The position numbers and the translations under genes are program-made. From Alteraurantiacibacter hainanensis (GTDB lineage: Bacteria > Pseudomonadota > Alphaproteobacteria > Sphingomonadales > Sphingomonadaceae), in contig NZ_JAZAPB010000001.1 in assembly GCF_036321025.1 (NCBI RefSeq), positions 310,001 to 374,000 of the forward strand: 64,000 nucleotides of DNA, read 5' to 3'. This document shows positions 42,313 through 50,946 of the stretch, one piece after another (within the stretch, counting starts at the first letter, position 1; each line of letters starts with the position of its first letter). The notes beneath the pieces are model-generated. The model saw only the letters and a list, made by a program, of their open reading frames with translations. It did not search any database and was not told the DNA's origin.

Positions 42313-42474
42313 CTAGGTAAGGCCATCGCTCTTCCCCTTCGACCTGCGGCAGCGCTCGGAACAGTAGCGGACGTTGTCCCAGTCACGTTCCCACTTTTTG
42401 CGCCAGGTGAAAGGCAGGCCGCAGGCGGCGCATGTCTTGGACGGCAAGTCCGACTTGCGCCGCATCCGGGCCAT
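42313..42474 (-). CDS. DUF2256 small zinc-finger-like protein
   Basis: A 53-residue protein found by reading the gap between pepA and holC. It reads 'MARMRRKSDL', 'PSKTCAACGLPFTWRKKWER' and 'DWDNVRYCSERCRRSK', the DUF2256 pattern with two Cys pairs (C-x-x-C and C-x3-C) that probably bind zinc. The family is common in proteobacteria and cyanobacteria and has no known function. ATG 42474 lies nine bases after the pepA stop; a second in-frame ATG follows at 42465. Cotranscription with pepA and holC is likely. Confidence 0.85.
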   Translation of the reverse strand: MARMRRKSDLPSKTCAACGLPFTWRKKWERDWDNVRYCSERCRRSKGKSDGLT

Positions 42475-42483
42475 GCCCGACAC

Positions 42484-43947
42484 CTATCCCTTCACGGTGT
42501 TGCGAATGAAGCGATCAAGCAGGCGCACGCCGTAGCCGGTCGCGCCCTTGTCCCACGTGGCACCGGGCTTGTCCGCCCAGACCATCCCGGCAACGTCCAG
42601 ATGCGCCCAGGGCGTCTCGTTCTCGATGAAGCGGCCCAGGAACTGTGCGGCGGTGATCGACCCGGCATAGCGCCCGCCGATGTTCTTCATGTCGGCAATC
42701 GGGCTGTCGAGCAGCTTGTCGTACTCGGGTGCCAGCGGGAAGCGCCACAGCTTGTCGCCGCTCTGCTTGCCGGCGTGGAGAAGGTCGTCTGCCAGTTCGT
42801 CGTTATTGGAAAAGACGCCGGCGTGTTCGTTGCCCAGCGCGATCAGCATCGCGCCCGTGAGCGTGGCGAGATCGACGATCCGGGCGGGCTTGAATTCCTT
42901 CTGCACCCAGGTCAGCGCATCGCACAGCACCAGCCGGCCCTCGGCATCGGTGTTGAGCACCTCGATCGTCTGGCCCGACATCGAGGTGACCACGTCGCCG
43001 GGACGCATCGCCTTGCCATCGGGCATGTTCTCCACAAGGCCGCATACGCCGATCACGTTGGCCTTCGCATTGCGCAGGGCCAACGCCAGCATCGCGCCCG
43101 CCACGGCGCCCGCACCGCCCATGTCCCATTTCATGTCTTCCATGCCGGGGCCTGGTTTCAGCGAGATGCCGCCGGTATCGAACGTCACGCCCTTGCCGAC
43201 GAAGGCGACAGGCGCATCGCCGCTCTTGCCGCCCATCCACTTGATCGCCAGCAGGCGGGACGGACGCTCCGAGCCGAGACCCACGCCCAGCAGCGCGCCC
43301 ATTCCCAGCGTTTCCATTTCGGCGTCGTCCAGCACCACCAGCTCCGCGCCGGTGCCTTCGAAGCGCTTGCGGCAACGCTCCACGAAGCTTTCCGGGTAGA
43401 TGATGTTGGCCGGTTCGGCGACGAGTTCGCGGGTGAATTCAACGCCCTTGGCAACGGCCTGGGCGTCTTCCCATTCCGCCGGGGCCCCTTCCGGCGCACC
43501 GAGGACCACGATGCTGGTCAGCGTACGCTTCTGTTCGTCGCGCAGCTTCGTGCGGTATTGGTCCCAGCGCCAGGCACGCAGCCGCGCGCCCATCAGCACC
43601 GCGGCCGTCTCTTCCGCGTCGAGGCCGCTGGCGGCCGCATCGATCGCCAGGGACTTCTCGCCGCTGGTCAGGAATTTCGCGGTCAGAGCCGCACCCGCCT
43701 TTTCCAGCGCGGCGTGCCTGCCTTCCTTGTCCTTCTTTCCGGCACCGGCCAGCGCAAGGCGCACCAGTTTGCCGTCATGTTCCGCAAAGCCATCGAACAC
43801 CTGACCCGGCTTTCCCGTGAAGCGCGTCGCGTCCGCCCCTTCGCGGATCGTTCGGGGCAGGTCGTCGGGCAAGCTGTCCTGATTGATGATGCGAGCGACG
43901 ATGCGCGGTGAGTCCGAGCCGGGCTGATTGCGGAATTCGATGTCCAT
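42484..43947 (-). CDS. pepA: Leucyl aminopeptidase (M17)
   Basis: PepA-type cytosol aminopeptidase, 487 residues, a two-zinc hexameric enzyme that removes N-terminal residues from peptides. The signature 'EVLNTDAEGRLVLCDAL' carries Asp and Glu zinc ligands and the catalytic Arg, 'VAFVGKGVTFDTGGISLKPG' the Lys and Asp ligands, and 'WDMGGAGAVAGAMLALA' another Asp. The weaker N-terminal domain ends near residue 165. E. coli PepA also acts in site-specific recombination and transcription; that is not implied here. ATG 43947 is divergent from lptD; 104 bases separate them. It begins the minus-strand series to ndk. Confidence 0.95.
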   Translation of the reverse strand: MDIEFRNQPGSDSPRIVARIINQDSLPDDLPRTIREGADATRFTGKPGQVFDGFAEHDGKLVRLALAGAGKKDKEGRHAALEKAGAALTAKFLTSGEKSLAIDAAASGLDAEETAAVLMGARLRAWRWDQYRTKLRDEQKRTLTSIVVLGAPEGAPAEWEDAQAVAKGVEFTRELVAEPANIIYPESFVERCRKRFEGTGAELVVLDDAEMETLGMGALLGVGLGSERPSRLLAIKWMGGKSGDAPVAFVGKGVTFDTGGISLKPGPGMEDMKWDMGGAGAVAGAMLALALRNAKANVIGVCGLVENMPDGKAMRPGDVVTSMSGQTIEVLNTDAEGRLVLCDALTWVQKEFKPARIVDLATLTGAMLIALGNEHAGVFSNNDELADDLLHAGKQSGDKLWRFPLAPEYDKLLDSPIADMKNIGGRYAGSITAAQFLGRFIENETPWAHLDVAGMVWADKPGATWDKGATGYGVRLLDRFIRNTVKG

Positions 43948-44051
43948 TGGGGGGGCTGCTCCTGCAGGTTTGTCCGTGTCGACCGCTCGGTTCGTCGCCG
44001 TGCGGCAAAGCTTGCGTTGCGATTAGGAGCGCGTGGTGCAATAGGCAAGCC

Positions 44052-46394
44052 ATGCTCCCCGGCCTGCTTCCCGCATTGCCAGCCCATTCGCTAAGGCTGT
44101 CCGCTGCAGGCATCGCCTCCGCGCTGGTACTGCTTGCGGCCCATCCGGCCTATGCGCAGCAAGGCGCTGCACCGGGAGTGGAGACGGCGATAGAGCCCGT
44201 CCAGACCCCCGAACCCGGCGACGACGAGGAACAGGGTTTCCCCCTCATCGACGATTCCATCCTGTCGACGCAGGACGCCGATGGAACGCCGCGCGAGATC
44301 GCCTTCGAGGCGAACGAACTGCGTTACGACCAGAACACCGACACCATCACGGCCGCAGGCAATGTCCTGCTGCGATCGGGCGATCAGTCCGTGCGCGCGG
44401 AGGCGGTTACATGGAAACGCATGACGGGGGAAATCGTCGCCACCGGCAACATCCGGCTGGTGGATGAGAACGGCAACCAGCTGTTCACCGACAGACTGGT
44501 GCTGACCGACGAACTGGAAGCGGGCGCGATGGACAACCTGCTGCTCGCCTTCCGCCAGGGCGGCAGGCTGGCGGCGGAACAGGCCACGAGGGCAGAGGGC
44601 GGCGACATCGAGCTGACCCGCGCGGTCTATTCCTCGTGCGCGGTCATCGACGCGCAAGGCTGCGACAAGAGCCCCAGCTGGCGCGTGACGGCAGAGCGCG
44701 TCTATTACGATCAGGACACGGCCCGCATCCGCTTTCGCAATGCCTACCTGGAACTGTTCGGCGCGCGGGTACTGCCGCTGCCCGGCCTCACCGTGCGCGC
44801 CGACGGCGGACCCAGTTCGGGCTTCTTCATTCCCGATATCGGCCTCACCGCCTCCAACGGCATCGAGATTACCGACAGCTACTACTGGCGCATTGCCGAC
44901 AACCGCGACCTGACCCTTTCCGGCTATCTCTATACCGAGGCCGCGCCGATGGTTTCGGCGCAGTACCGCCACCTGACCGGCAACGGCGCGTTCCAGGTGA
45001 CGGGCTATGCGACCTACAGCAGCCGCATACCTCTGAATTCCCTGCAGGCGACCGAGGAAAACGACTTTCGCGGCTACCTGTTCACCAACGGGCAGTTCCA
45101 GCTCAGCGAGCACTGGCGCGCGCAGGGCTCCATCCGCCTCGCCAGCGACCGCACGTTCCTGCGCCGCTACGACATCAGCCGGGAAGATCGCATCCGTTCG
45201 GTGGTGGAACTGACGCGGCAGGACGAGAACTCCTATGTATCCATCGCCGGCTGGGCGACCCAGGCGCTGCTGGTAAGTACCGACCAGGGGGAGGTTCCGC
45301 TCGCCCTGCCGCTGATCGACGCGCGCTACCGGATGGAAGACCCCGTGCTGGGCGGCACGCTCGAACTGCAGGCCAACACGCTGGCGATCACCCGTGCCGA
45401 GGGCCAGGATACGCAGCGCGCCTTCGCCCGCGCGCGCTGGGACCTGCGCCGCATCACGCCGCTCGGACAGGAAGTGACCCTGACCGGCCTCGTGCGCGGC
45501 GACGTGTACCATTCGGATGAAAACCTGCTGACCAACACGGCCATCTATCGCGGCGAGGAAGGCTGGCAGACCCGGGGCGTGGCCACGGCCGCGATCGACG
45601 TGAAGTGGCCCTTGATCGGCGAATTCATGGGCGGCTCGCAGATCCTCACTCCTCGGGTGCAGATCGTTGCCACGCCCGACGTCCGCAACCTGGACATCCC
45701 CAACGAGGACGCGCGGGCCATCGACCTCGAGGACTCCAACCTCTTCGCGTTGAACCGCTTCCCGGGATACGACCGGGTGGAGGACGGCGTTCGCGTGACC
45801 TACGGGCTGGACTGGCAGGCGACGTTCCCCGGATGGCGGCTGGAGACGACCGTCGGCCAATCCTACCGTCTGAACGACGCCTTCGAACTGTTCCCCAACG
45901 GTACCGGGCTGAACGAACAGTTTTCGGATTTCGTCGGGCGCACCCAGGTGCGGTATCGCGATTTCCTGAAGTTCACCCACCGCTTCCGCCTCGACAAGGA
46001 TAACCTCGCAGTGCGCCGCAACGAGGTGGATGCGACCGTGGGCAGCGACCGCACCTATGTCGAAGTCGGCTACCTGCAGTTGAACCGCGACGTCGATTTC
46101 ACGCTGGAAGACCTGCAGGATCGCGAGGAAATCCGCCTGGCGGGCCGCGTCGCCTTTGCCCGGCACTGGTCGGTCTTCGGTTCGGCGGTGGTCAACCTGA
46201 CGGATCGCGCGGAAGACCCGACTTTCGAGGCCGACGGCTTCGAACCGCTGCGCACGCGCCTTGGCATTGCCTATGCCGACGATTGCCTGGAGTTCGGCTT
46301 CACTTGGCGGCGCGATTACATCCAGCTTGCGGACGCCCAGTCCGGCAGCAGCTTCCGCATCTATTTCAACCTGCGCAACCTGGGCTTCAACTAG
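44052..46394 (+). CDS. lptD: LPS-assembly outer-membrane protein LptD
   Basis: LptD, 780 residues, the outer-membrane barrel that inserts lipopolysaccharide with LptE. The N-terminal signal region ends near 'AAHPAYAQQ'. A periplasmic LptA-like beta-jellyroll follows ('IAFEANELRYDQNTDTITAA', 'NVLLRSGDQSVRAEAVTW', 'GNIRLVDENGNQLFTDRL'), then the large beta-barrel, ending '...FRIYFNLRNLGFN'. Cys in 'YSSCAVIDAQGCDK' and 'YADDCLEFGF' are in positions compatible with the disulphides between jellyroll and barrel, though one of the usual four is not evident. Start ATG 44052. It heads the conserved lptD-surA-pdxA-rsmA series. Confidence 0.94.
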   Translation: MLPGLLPALPAHSLRLSAAGIASALVLLAAHPAYAQQGAAPGVETAIEPVQTPEPGDDEEQGFPLIDDSILSTQDADGTPREIAFEANELRYDQNTDTITAAGNVLLRSGDQSVRAEAVTWKRMTGEIVATGNIRLVDENGNQLFTDRLVLTDELEAGAMDNLLLAFRQGGRLAAEQATRAEGGDIELTRAVYSSCAVIDAQGCDKSPSWRVTAERVYYDQDTARIRFRNAYLELFGARVLPLPGLTVRADGGPSSGFFIPDIGLTASNGIEITDSYYWRIADNRDLTLSGYLYTEAAPMVSAQYRHLTGNGAFQVTGYATYSSRIPLNSLQATEENDFRGYLFTNGQFQLSEHWRAQGSIRLASDRTFLRRYDISREDRIRSVVELTRQDENSYVSIAGWATQALLVSTDQGEVPLALPLIDARYRMEDPVLGGTLELQANTLAITRAEGQDTQRAFARARWDLRRITPLGQEVTLTGLVRGDVYHSDENLLTNTAIYRGEEGWQTRGVATAAIDVKWPLIGEFMGGSQILTPRVQIVATPDVRNLDIPNEDARAIDLEDSNLFALNRFPGYDRVEDGVRVTYGLDWQATFPGWRLETTVGQSYRLNDAFELFPNGTGLNEQFSDFVGRTQVRYRDFLKFTHRFRLDKDNLAVRRNEVDATVGSDRTYVEVGYLQLNRDVDFTLEDLQDREEIRLAGRVAFARHWSVFGSAVVNLTDRAEDPTFEADGFEPLRTRLGIAYADDCLEFGFTWRRDYIQLADAQSGSSFRIYFNLRNLGFN

Positions 46395-46533
46395 TCTTTC
46401 CCCTGCCGGATTGGCAGCGCGCGCGCATTTGGCTAGGAGGGGCCGGCTCAGGTGGGGTTAAGCCATGATTTGCAATTGCCCGGCCCTCTTAAGGGCGCTT
46501 TTCCCTGCGCTATAGAAAAGACAAGGTAACAAC

Positions 46534-47889
46534 GTGATCGTGTTTGCGACCAAGATGCTGAAATATTCCGCCGCTGCCATCGGTGCCATGGTGATGGCCG
46601 GCAGCGCGCAGGCCCAGGGCTTGCAGGTGCAGGGCTCCGACGCCTTCAACCTGCCCGACGACATTTCCTTCATAGTCGAACGGGCCGATCCGAACGTGCG
46701 CCGCGCAACGGCGCGGGTGAACGGCAACATCATCACCGGCACTGACGTCGATCACCGTGTCGCCCTGATTCTCTCCTCGCAGGAACAGGAAATCCCCGAA
46801 GAGGAAATCCAGCGCCTGCGCCTGCAGGTTCTCCGCAACCTGATCGACGAGACGCTGCAGGTCCAGGAAGCCGCCGCGCAGGAAATGGCCGTGACTTCGG
46901 AAGAGGTAGACGCCGCCTACGAACGCTTCGCCCGCGAGGGGCGCGGCATGACGTCGGAGGAGCTGGACGCCTACCTGCGTTCCATCGGCTCTTCCCCGCG
47001 CTCCATCAAGCGGCAGATCCAGGGCGAACTGGCCTGGGACCGCCTGCTGCGACGCAACGTGCAGCCCTTCGTCAACGTCTCGGAAGGCGAGGTGAACGAA
47101 CTCTACGACCGCCTGCAGGCCTCGCGCGGGACGACCGAGTATCGCCTCGGCGAAATTTTCCTGTCTGCGAACCCGGCCAACCGCGAGCAGGTGCTGAGCA
47201 ACGCCAACCAGATCATCGAACAGCTGCGCGCCGGCGGCAGCTTCGTGGCCTATGCCCGTCAGTATTCGGAGGCATCCAGCGCCATCGTCGGTGGCGACCT
47301 TGGCTGGATTCGCCTGGAGCAGCTGCAGCAGCCCACCCTGGAAGCCGCGGCTCAGCAGATGATGCCCGGCCAGCTGGTCGGCCCGCTGGAAATTCCCGGT
47401 GGCTATTCGATCCTGCTGATGATCGACCAGCGCCAGATCGGCATGGCTGATCCGCGCGACGCGGTACTCAGCCTGAAGCAGATCAGCATGGATATTCCCG
47501 CCGATTTGACGCAGGCGGAAGCCGAAGAGCGCGGCACGTCCTTCGTCGAATCCGTGCAGTCGCTGAACGGTTGCGGTGACGCGAACATGCGCGCCGCCAC
47601 CATCGGCGCAACCACGGTCGACAACGAGCTGACCGTTCGCCAGTTGCCCGAAGCCCTGCAATCCGCCCTGCTGCAGCTCAGCGTCGGTCAGTCCAGCCCG
47701 CCTTTCGGTGAGCTGGTGCCCGGCGGCAACCTGCGCGTCCTGATGCTGTGCGGCCGCGACGATCCGCAGGAGACGCAAGGCCCCAGCACCGACCAGATCA
47801 TGGCCCAGCTGGAAGACGAGCGCGTCAACCGCCGCGCCCAGCGCTACCTGCGCGACCTTCGTCGTGACGCGGTGATCGAATACAATTGA
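46534..47889 (+). CDS. surA: Periplasmic chaperone/peptidyl-prolyl isomerase SurA
   Basis: A 451-residue SurA-like chaperone for outer-membrane proteins. A signal peptide ('KYSAAAIGAMVMAGSAQAQ') is followed by the N-terminal chaperone domain ('RVNGNIITGTDVDHRVALIL', 'LRLQVLRNLIDETLQVQEAA'). One parvulin domain is clear ('TEYRLGEIFLSANPANREQV', 'YSEASSAIVGGDLGWI'), and a second is degenerate ('LSVGQSSPPFGELVPGGNLR'). Start is GTG 46534 with AAGG upstream; ATG 46555 would shorten it by seven residues. Its stop overlaps or adjoins pdxA. SurA serves LptD folding, which explains the neighbours. Confidence 0.93.
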   Translation: MIVFATKMLKYSAAAIGAMVMAGSAQAQGLQVQGSDAFNLPDDISFIVERADPNVRRATARVNGNIITGTDVDHRVALILSSQEQEIPEEEIQRLRLQVLRNLIDETLQVQEAAAQEMAVTSEEVDAAYERFAREGRGMTSEELDAYLRSIGSSPRSIKRQIQGELAWDRLLRRNVQPFVNVSEGEVNELYDRLQASRGTTEYRLGEIFLSANPANREQVLSNANQIIEQLRAGGSFVAYARQYSEASSAIVGGDLGWIRLEQLQQPTLEAAAQQMMPGQLVGPLEIPGGYSILLMIDQRQIGMADPRDAVLSLKQISMDIPADLTQAEAEERGTSFVESVQSLNGCGDANMRAATIGATTVDNELTVRQLPEALQSALLQLSVGQSSPPFGELVPGGNLRVLMLCGRDDPQETQGPSTDQIMAQLEDERVNRRAQRYLRDLRRDAVIEYN

Positions 47890-47894
47890 TCCGT

Positions 47895-48860
47895 ATGACC
47901 GGGACCCCGCCGCTTGCCGTTTCGATCGGCGACCCGGCGGGGGTCGGTCCGGAAATCATCCTCGAAGCGTGGTCCCGCTGCGACGAGTTGCGCCTGCCGC
48001 CGTTCGTCCTGTGCGGCGGCGCGGCTGCCTTGCATGAAGCCGCGCGCAGGCATGGCATCGCCTTCCCTGACGACCTCGTAGTCGCGGTCGATCCCGATGC
48101 CGGTTACACGCCCGGAAAGCCCACGCGCGATGGCGCGGCGATGGCCAGGGCGGCGCTGGCAAAGGCGCTCGACATGGCGCGCAGCGGAGAAGCATCGGGC
48201 GTCGTAACAGGCCCCGTCGCGAAGTCCGCGATCCACGAGGTCGACGAGAGTTTCGTGGGCCAGACCGAGTTCTGCGCCGACGCCTGCGGCTCCGCGCGAG
48301 AGGATGCGGTCATGATGCTGGCGGGCCCTTCGCTGCGCACCGTTCCCATGACGGTCCACTGCGCGCTGGCGGACGTTCCCGGGCGAGTGACCCAGGATCT
48401 AATCGTGCGGCGCGTCCGCATAGTCGCCCGCGCCATGCATACCGATTTCGGAATTGCCAGGCCGCGCCTCGCCATCGCCGGGCTGAACCCCCATGCAGGT
48501 GAGGACGGGCGCATGGGCCGCGAGGAAATCGAGACGATCGCCCCTGCCATTGCCGCCTTGCGGGCGGAGGGTATCGACGCCACCGGCCCGCATCCGGCCG
48601 ACACCCTGTTCGCGCCGCACCGGCGCGCCACCTACGACGTGGCGATTGCCATGTACCACGACCAGGCGCTGATCCCGTTGAAGGCGCTCGATTTCGACGA
48701 GGGCGTGAACGTCACCCTTGGCCTGCCGCTGGTTCGCACTTCGCCCGATCACGGTACCGCCTTCGATATCGCGGGACAGGGCGTGGCTCGCCCCCAGGCG
48801 ATGATCGCCGCGATCCGCATGGCCGGCGAGATTGCCGCACGCCGGGCGGCGCTGGCGTGA
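47895..48860 (+). CDS. pdxA: 4-hydroxythreonine-4-phosphate dehydrogenase
   Basis: PdxA, 321 residues, in vitamin B6 (pyridoxal phosphate) synthesis: oxidises 4-phosphohydroxy-threonine with NAD and a divalent metal. Motifs: 'LAVSIGDPAGVGPEIILEAW', 'GVVTGPVAKSAIHEVDESFV' and 'TVHCALADVPGRV'. Metal ligand His residues are in 'MTVHCAL', and the C-terminal 'VAIAMYHDQALIPLKALDF'. I chose ATG 47895 ('MTGTPPLAVSIG'); a TTG at 47886 overlapping the surA stop (TTGA) is an alternative that adds three residues. Coupled to rsmA by a GTGA overlap, the same order as in E. coli. Confidence 0.96.
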   Translation: MTGTPPLAVSIGDPAGVGPEIILEAWSRCDELRLPPFVLCGGAAALHEAARRHGIAFPDDLVVAVDPDAGYTPGKPTRDGAAMARAALAKALDMARSGEASGVVTGPVAKSAIHEVDESFVGQTEFCADACGSAREDAVMMLAGPSLRTVPMTVHCALADVPGRVTQDLIVRRVRIVARAMHTDFGIARPRLAIAGLNPHAGEDGRMGREEIETIAPAIAALRAEGIDATGPHPADTLFAPHRRATYDVAIAMYHDQALIPLKALDFDEGVNVTLGLPLVRTSPDHGTAFDIAGQGVARPQAMIAAIRMAGEIAARRAALA

Positions 48861-49681
48861 GCCTGCCGCCGCTGCGCGAGGTCATCGCCGCGCATGGCCT
48901 TTCCGCCAGCAAGGCGCTGGGCCAGAATTTCCTGCTGGACGGGCAACTGCTCGACCGCATCGCCGCCATCCCCGGCGACCTGCAAGACAAGGCCGTGCTG
49001 GAAATCGGCCCCGGACCGGGCGGGCTGACCCGCGCCCTGCTGCGCGCCGGTGCCCGCGTGACCGCCATCGAACGGGACAGCCGCTGCATCCCGGCGCTCG
49101 CCGAATTGCAGCAGGCCTTTCCCGGCCAGTTGCGGGTGGTGGAGGACGATGCCCTGGCGCTGAATCACGCGGAGCTGATGGGCGAGCCGTTCGCCGTGCT
49201 GGCCAACCTGCCCTACAATATCGGCACGCTGCTGTTCACGCGGTGGATGGGCGGCGGGAAGTGGCCGCCCGAGTGGACCAGCCTGACCCTGATGTTCCAG
49301 CAGGAGGTGGCCCAGCGCATCGTCGCCAGGCCGGACACGAGTGCCTATGGCCGCCTCGCCGTGCTGGCGCAGTGGCGTGCGGAGGCGAAGCTGGCAATGA
49401 AGGTGCACCGCAGCGCCTTCACCCCGCCGCCCAAGGTGATGAGCGCCGTGGCCCACATCACTCCGCGCGAGGCACCCGAGGGCATATCGGCGAGAGTGCT
49501 CGAACGACTGACCGAGGCTGCCTTCGGTCAGCGGCGCAAGATGCTGCGGCAGAGCGTGAAGGGCCTGCCCGGCGCGCTGGATGCCCTGGCCGCCTGCGAC
49601 ATCGATACCACCCGCCGCGCCGAAACGCTCAGCGTCGCGGAATTCGTTGCCGTCGCCCGCGCAATGTCGGCCAGCGGTTAG
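48857..49681 (+). CDS. rsmA: 16S rRNA (adenine 1518/1519-N6,N6)-dimethyltransferase
   Basis: RsmA (KsgA), 274 residues, dimethylates two adenines in the 3' hairpin of 16S rRNA and acts as a late small-subunit checkpoint. The SAM site is 'AVLEIGPGPGGLTRALLRAG', the catalytic motif IV 'VLANLPYNIGTLLFTRWM', and 'LGQNFLLDGQLLDRI' is the N-terminal signature. The C-terminal helical domain ends in 'ETLSVAEFVAVARAM'. Start GTG 48857 overlaps the pdxA stop. It ends the lptD series; the M20 gene follows after 41 bases. Confidence 0.97.
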   Translation: MSLPPLREVIAAHGLSASKALGQNFLLDGQLLDRIAAIPGDLQDKAVLEIGPGPGGLTRALLRAGARVTAIERDSRCIPALAELQQAFPGQLRVVEDDALALNHAELMGEPFAVLANLPYNIGTLLFTRWMGGGKWPPEWTSLTLMFQQEVAQRIVARPDTSAYGRLAVLAQWRAEAKLAMKVHRSAFTPPPKVMSAVAHITPREAPEGISARVLERLTEAAFGQRRKMLRQSVKGLPGALDALAACDIDTTRRAETLSVAEFVAVARAMSASG

Positions 49682-49722
49682 TCCGGCTTCGGGCCCGGTT
49701 GCATTGCGCGGCTGGGCGCGTA

Positions 49723-50946
49723 ATGCGGTTCGCGATGCAACCACTTACCCAGACCGAACGCGACCTCGTCGCGCCAATCGACCAGCAGCGCATGCTCGCC
49801 CGTACGCAGGAGTGGGCGGCGATCAATTCGGGCACCGGCAACCTGGAAGGTCTCGCCCGGATGGCAGAAGCCCTCTCGCAAGCCTTCGCCGAACTGCCCG
49901 GAGAGGTGACGCTGCACGATCCGGCTCCGGTGCGCGTGGTGGATGCCGAAGGTCGCGAAGTCGAGAAGCCCCATGGCCGTCATCTAGTCTGTTCGATTCG
50001 GCCCGATGCGCAGCGACGCTTCCTGCTGACCGGGCACATGGACACCGTCTTCCCCGCAGACCACCCCTTCCAGGACCTGACATGGCTGGACGACGAGGTG
50101 CTGAACGGCCCCGGCACGGCAGACATGAAGGGCGGCATCGCCGTTATCGTAGAGGCACTGCTGGCGCTGGAGACCTCCTCGGCGGCGGCAGGCATCGGCT
50201 ACGACGTGATGATCAACGCGGACGAGGAAACGGGATCGCTCTCCTCCGCGGCATTGATCGACCGACTGGCGCGCGGCAAGTTCGCCGCGCTCACCTACGA
50301 GCCGAGCGCCCTGCCCGACGGCACGCTGGCCCATGCGCGCGGGGGCAGCGGCAACTATTCGCTCACCTTCACGGGTCGATCCGCCCACGCCGGGCGCAAC
50401 CCGCAGGACGGGCGCAACGCGATTGTCGCCGCTGCCGACTGCGCGGTACGGCTGAAGGCGATGCAGCACGGCGACCTGCCGATCAACCCGGCGAAGATCG
50501 ACGGCGGCGCGGCCAACAACGTCGTGCCCGACCATGCCGTGCTGCGTTTCAATATTCGCCCCAAGACCACCGAGGCGGCGGAGGAATTCGCCACCGGATT
50601 GCAGGCTCTGGTGGATGACCTTGCAGCCGAGCACGATCTCGCCATCGCTGTCCACGGCGGCATCTCCCGCCCGCCCAAGCCGGTGGACGAGCGAGCGCAG
50701 AAACTGTTCGACCTCGTGCGCGATACCGGCGCGGCGCTGGGTCAGAAGATCGACTGGCAGAGCAGCGGCGGCGTGTGCGACGGCAACAACATCGCCGCCA
50801 ACCACGTGCCGGTGGTGGATACGATGGGCGTGCGCGGCGGGAAGATCCACTCGCCCGACGAATTCATGATCGCCCCGTCGCTCACCGAACGGGCCCAGCT
50901 CTCGGCCATCGTGCTTCATCGCCTCGCTACCGGAGACGCGCTGTGA
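49723..50946 (+). CDS. M20-family metallohydrolase linked to arginine succinylation genes
   Basis: A 407-residue M20 peptidase-fold hydrolase, of the carboxypeptidase G2/ArgE/DapE group. Metal and catalytic residues are seen in 'FLLTGHMDTVFPADHPF' (His, Asp), 'GPGTADMKGGIAVIVEAL' (bridging Asp), 'INADEETGSLSSAALID' (Glu-Glu) and near the C-terminus 'GKIHSPDEFMIAPSL' (His). The dimerisation lobe is 'GRSAHAGRNPQDGRNAIVAA'. Start ATG 49723 or 49735. The stop overlaps astA (GTGA), so it is made together with AstA and AstB. A role as N-succinyl-amino acid desuccinylase is plausible because no M14-type AstE gene is nearby. This is inference only. Confidence 0.85.
   Translation: MRFAMQPLTQTERDLVAPIDQQRMLARTQEWAAINSGTGNLEGLARMAEALSQAFAELPGEVTLHDPAPVRVVDAEGREVEKPHGRHLVCSIRPDAQRRFLLTGHMDTVFPADHPFQDLTWLDDEVLNGPGTADMKGGIAVIVEALLALETSSAAAGIGYDVMINADEETGSLSSAALIDRLARGKFAALTYEPSALPDGTLAHARGGSGNYSLTFTGRSAHAGRNPQDGRNAIVAAADCAVRLKAMQHGDLPINPAKIDGGAANNVVPDHAVLRFNIRPKTTEAAEEFATGLQALVDDLAAEHDLAIAVHGGISRPPKPVDERAQKLFDLVRDTGAALGQKIDWQSSGGVCDGNNIAANHVPVVDTMGVRGGKIHSPDEFMIAPSLTERAQLSAIVLHRLATGDAL

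Noticed and set aside
44091..46166. Open frame of about 690 codons antisense to lptD
   Set aside because: Same shadow effect; lptD is unambiguous on the plus strand.
46395..46533. Regulatory hairpin GAGGGGCCGG/CCGGCCCTC before surA
   Set aside because: Stem has a bulge and a loop of about 30 bases, so it is too weak to claim without covariance data.
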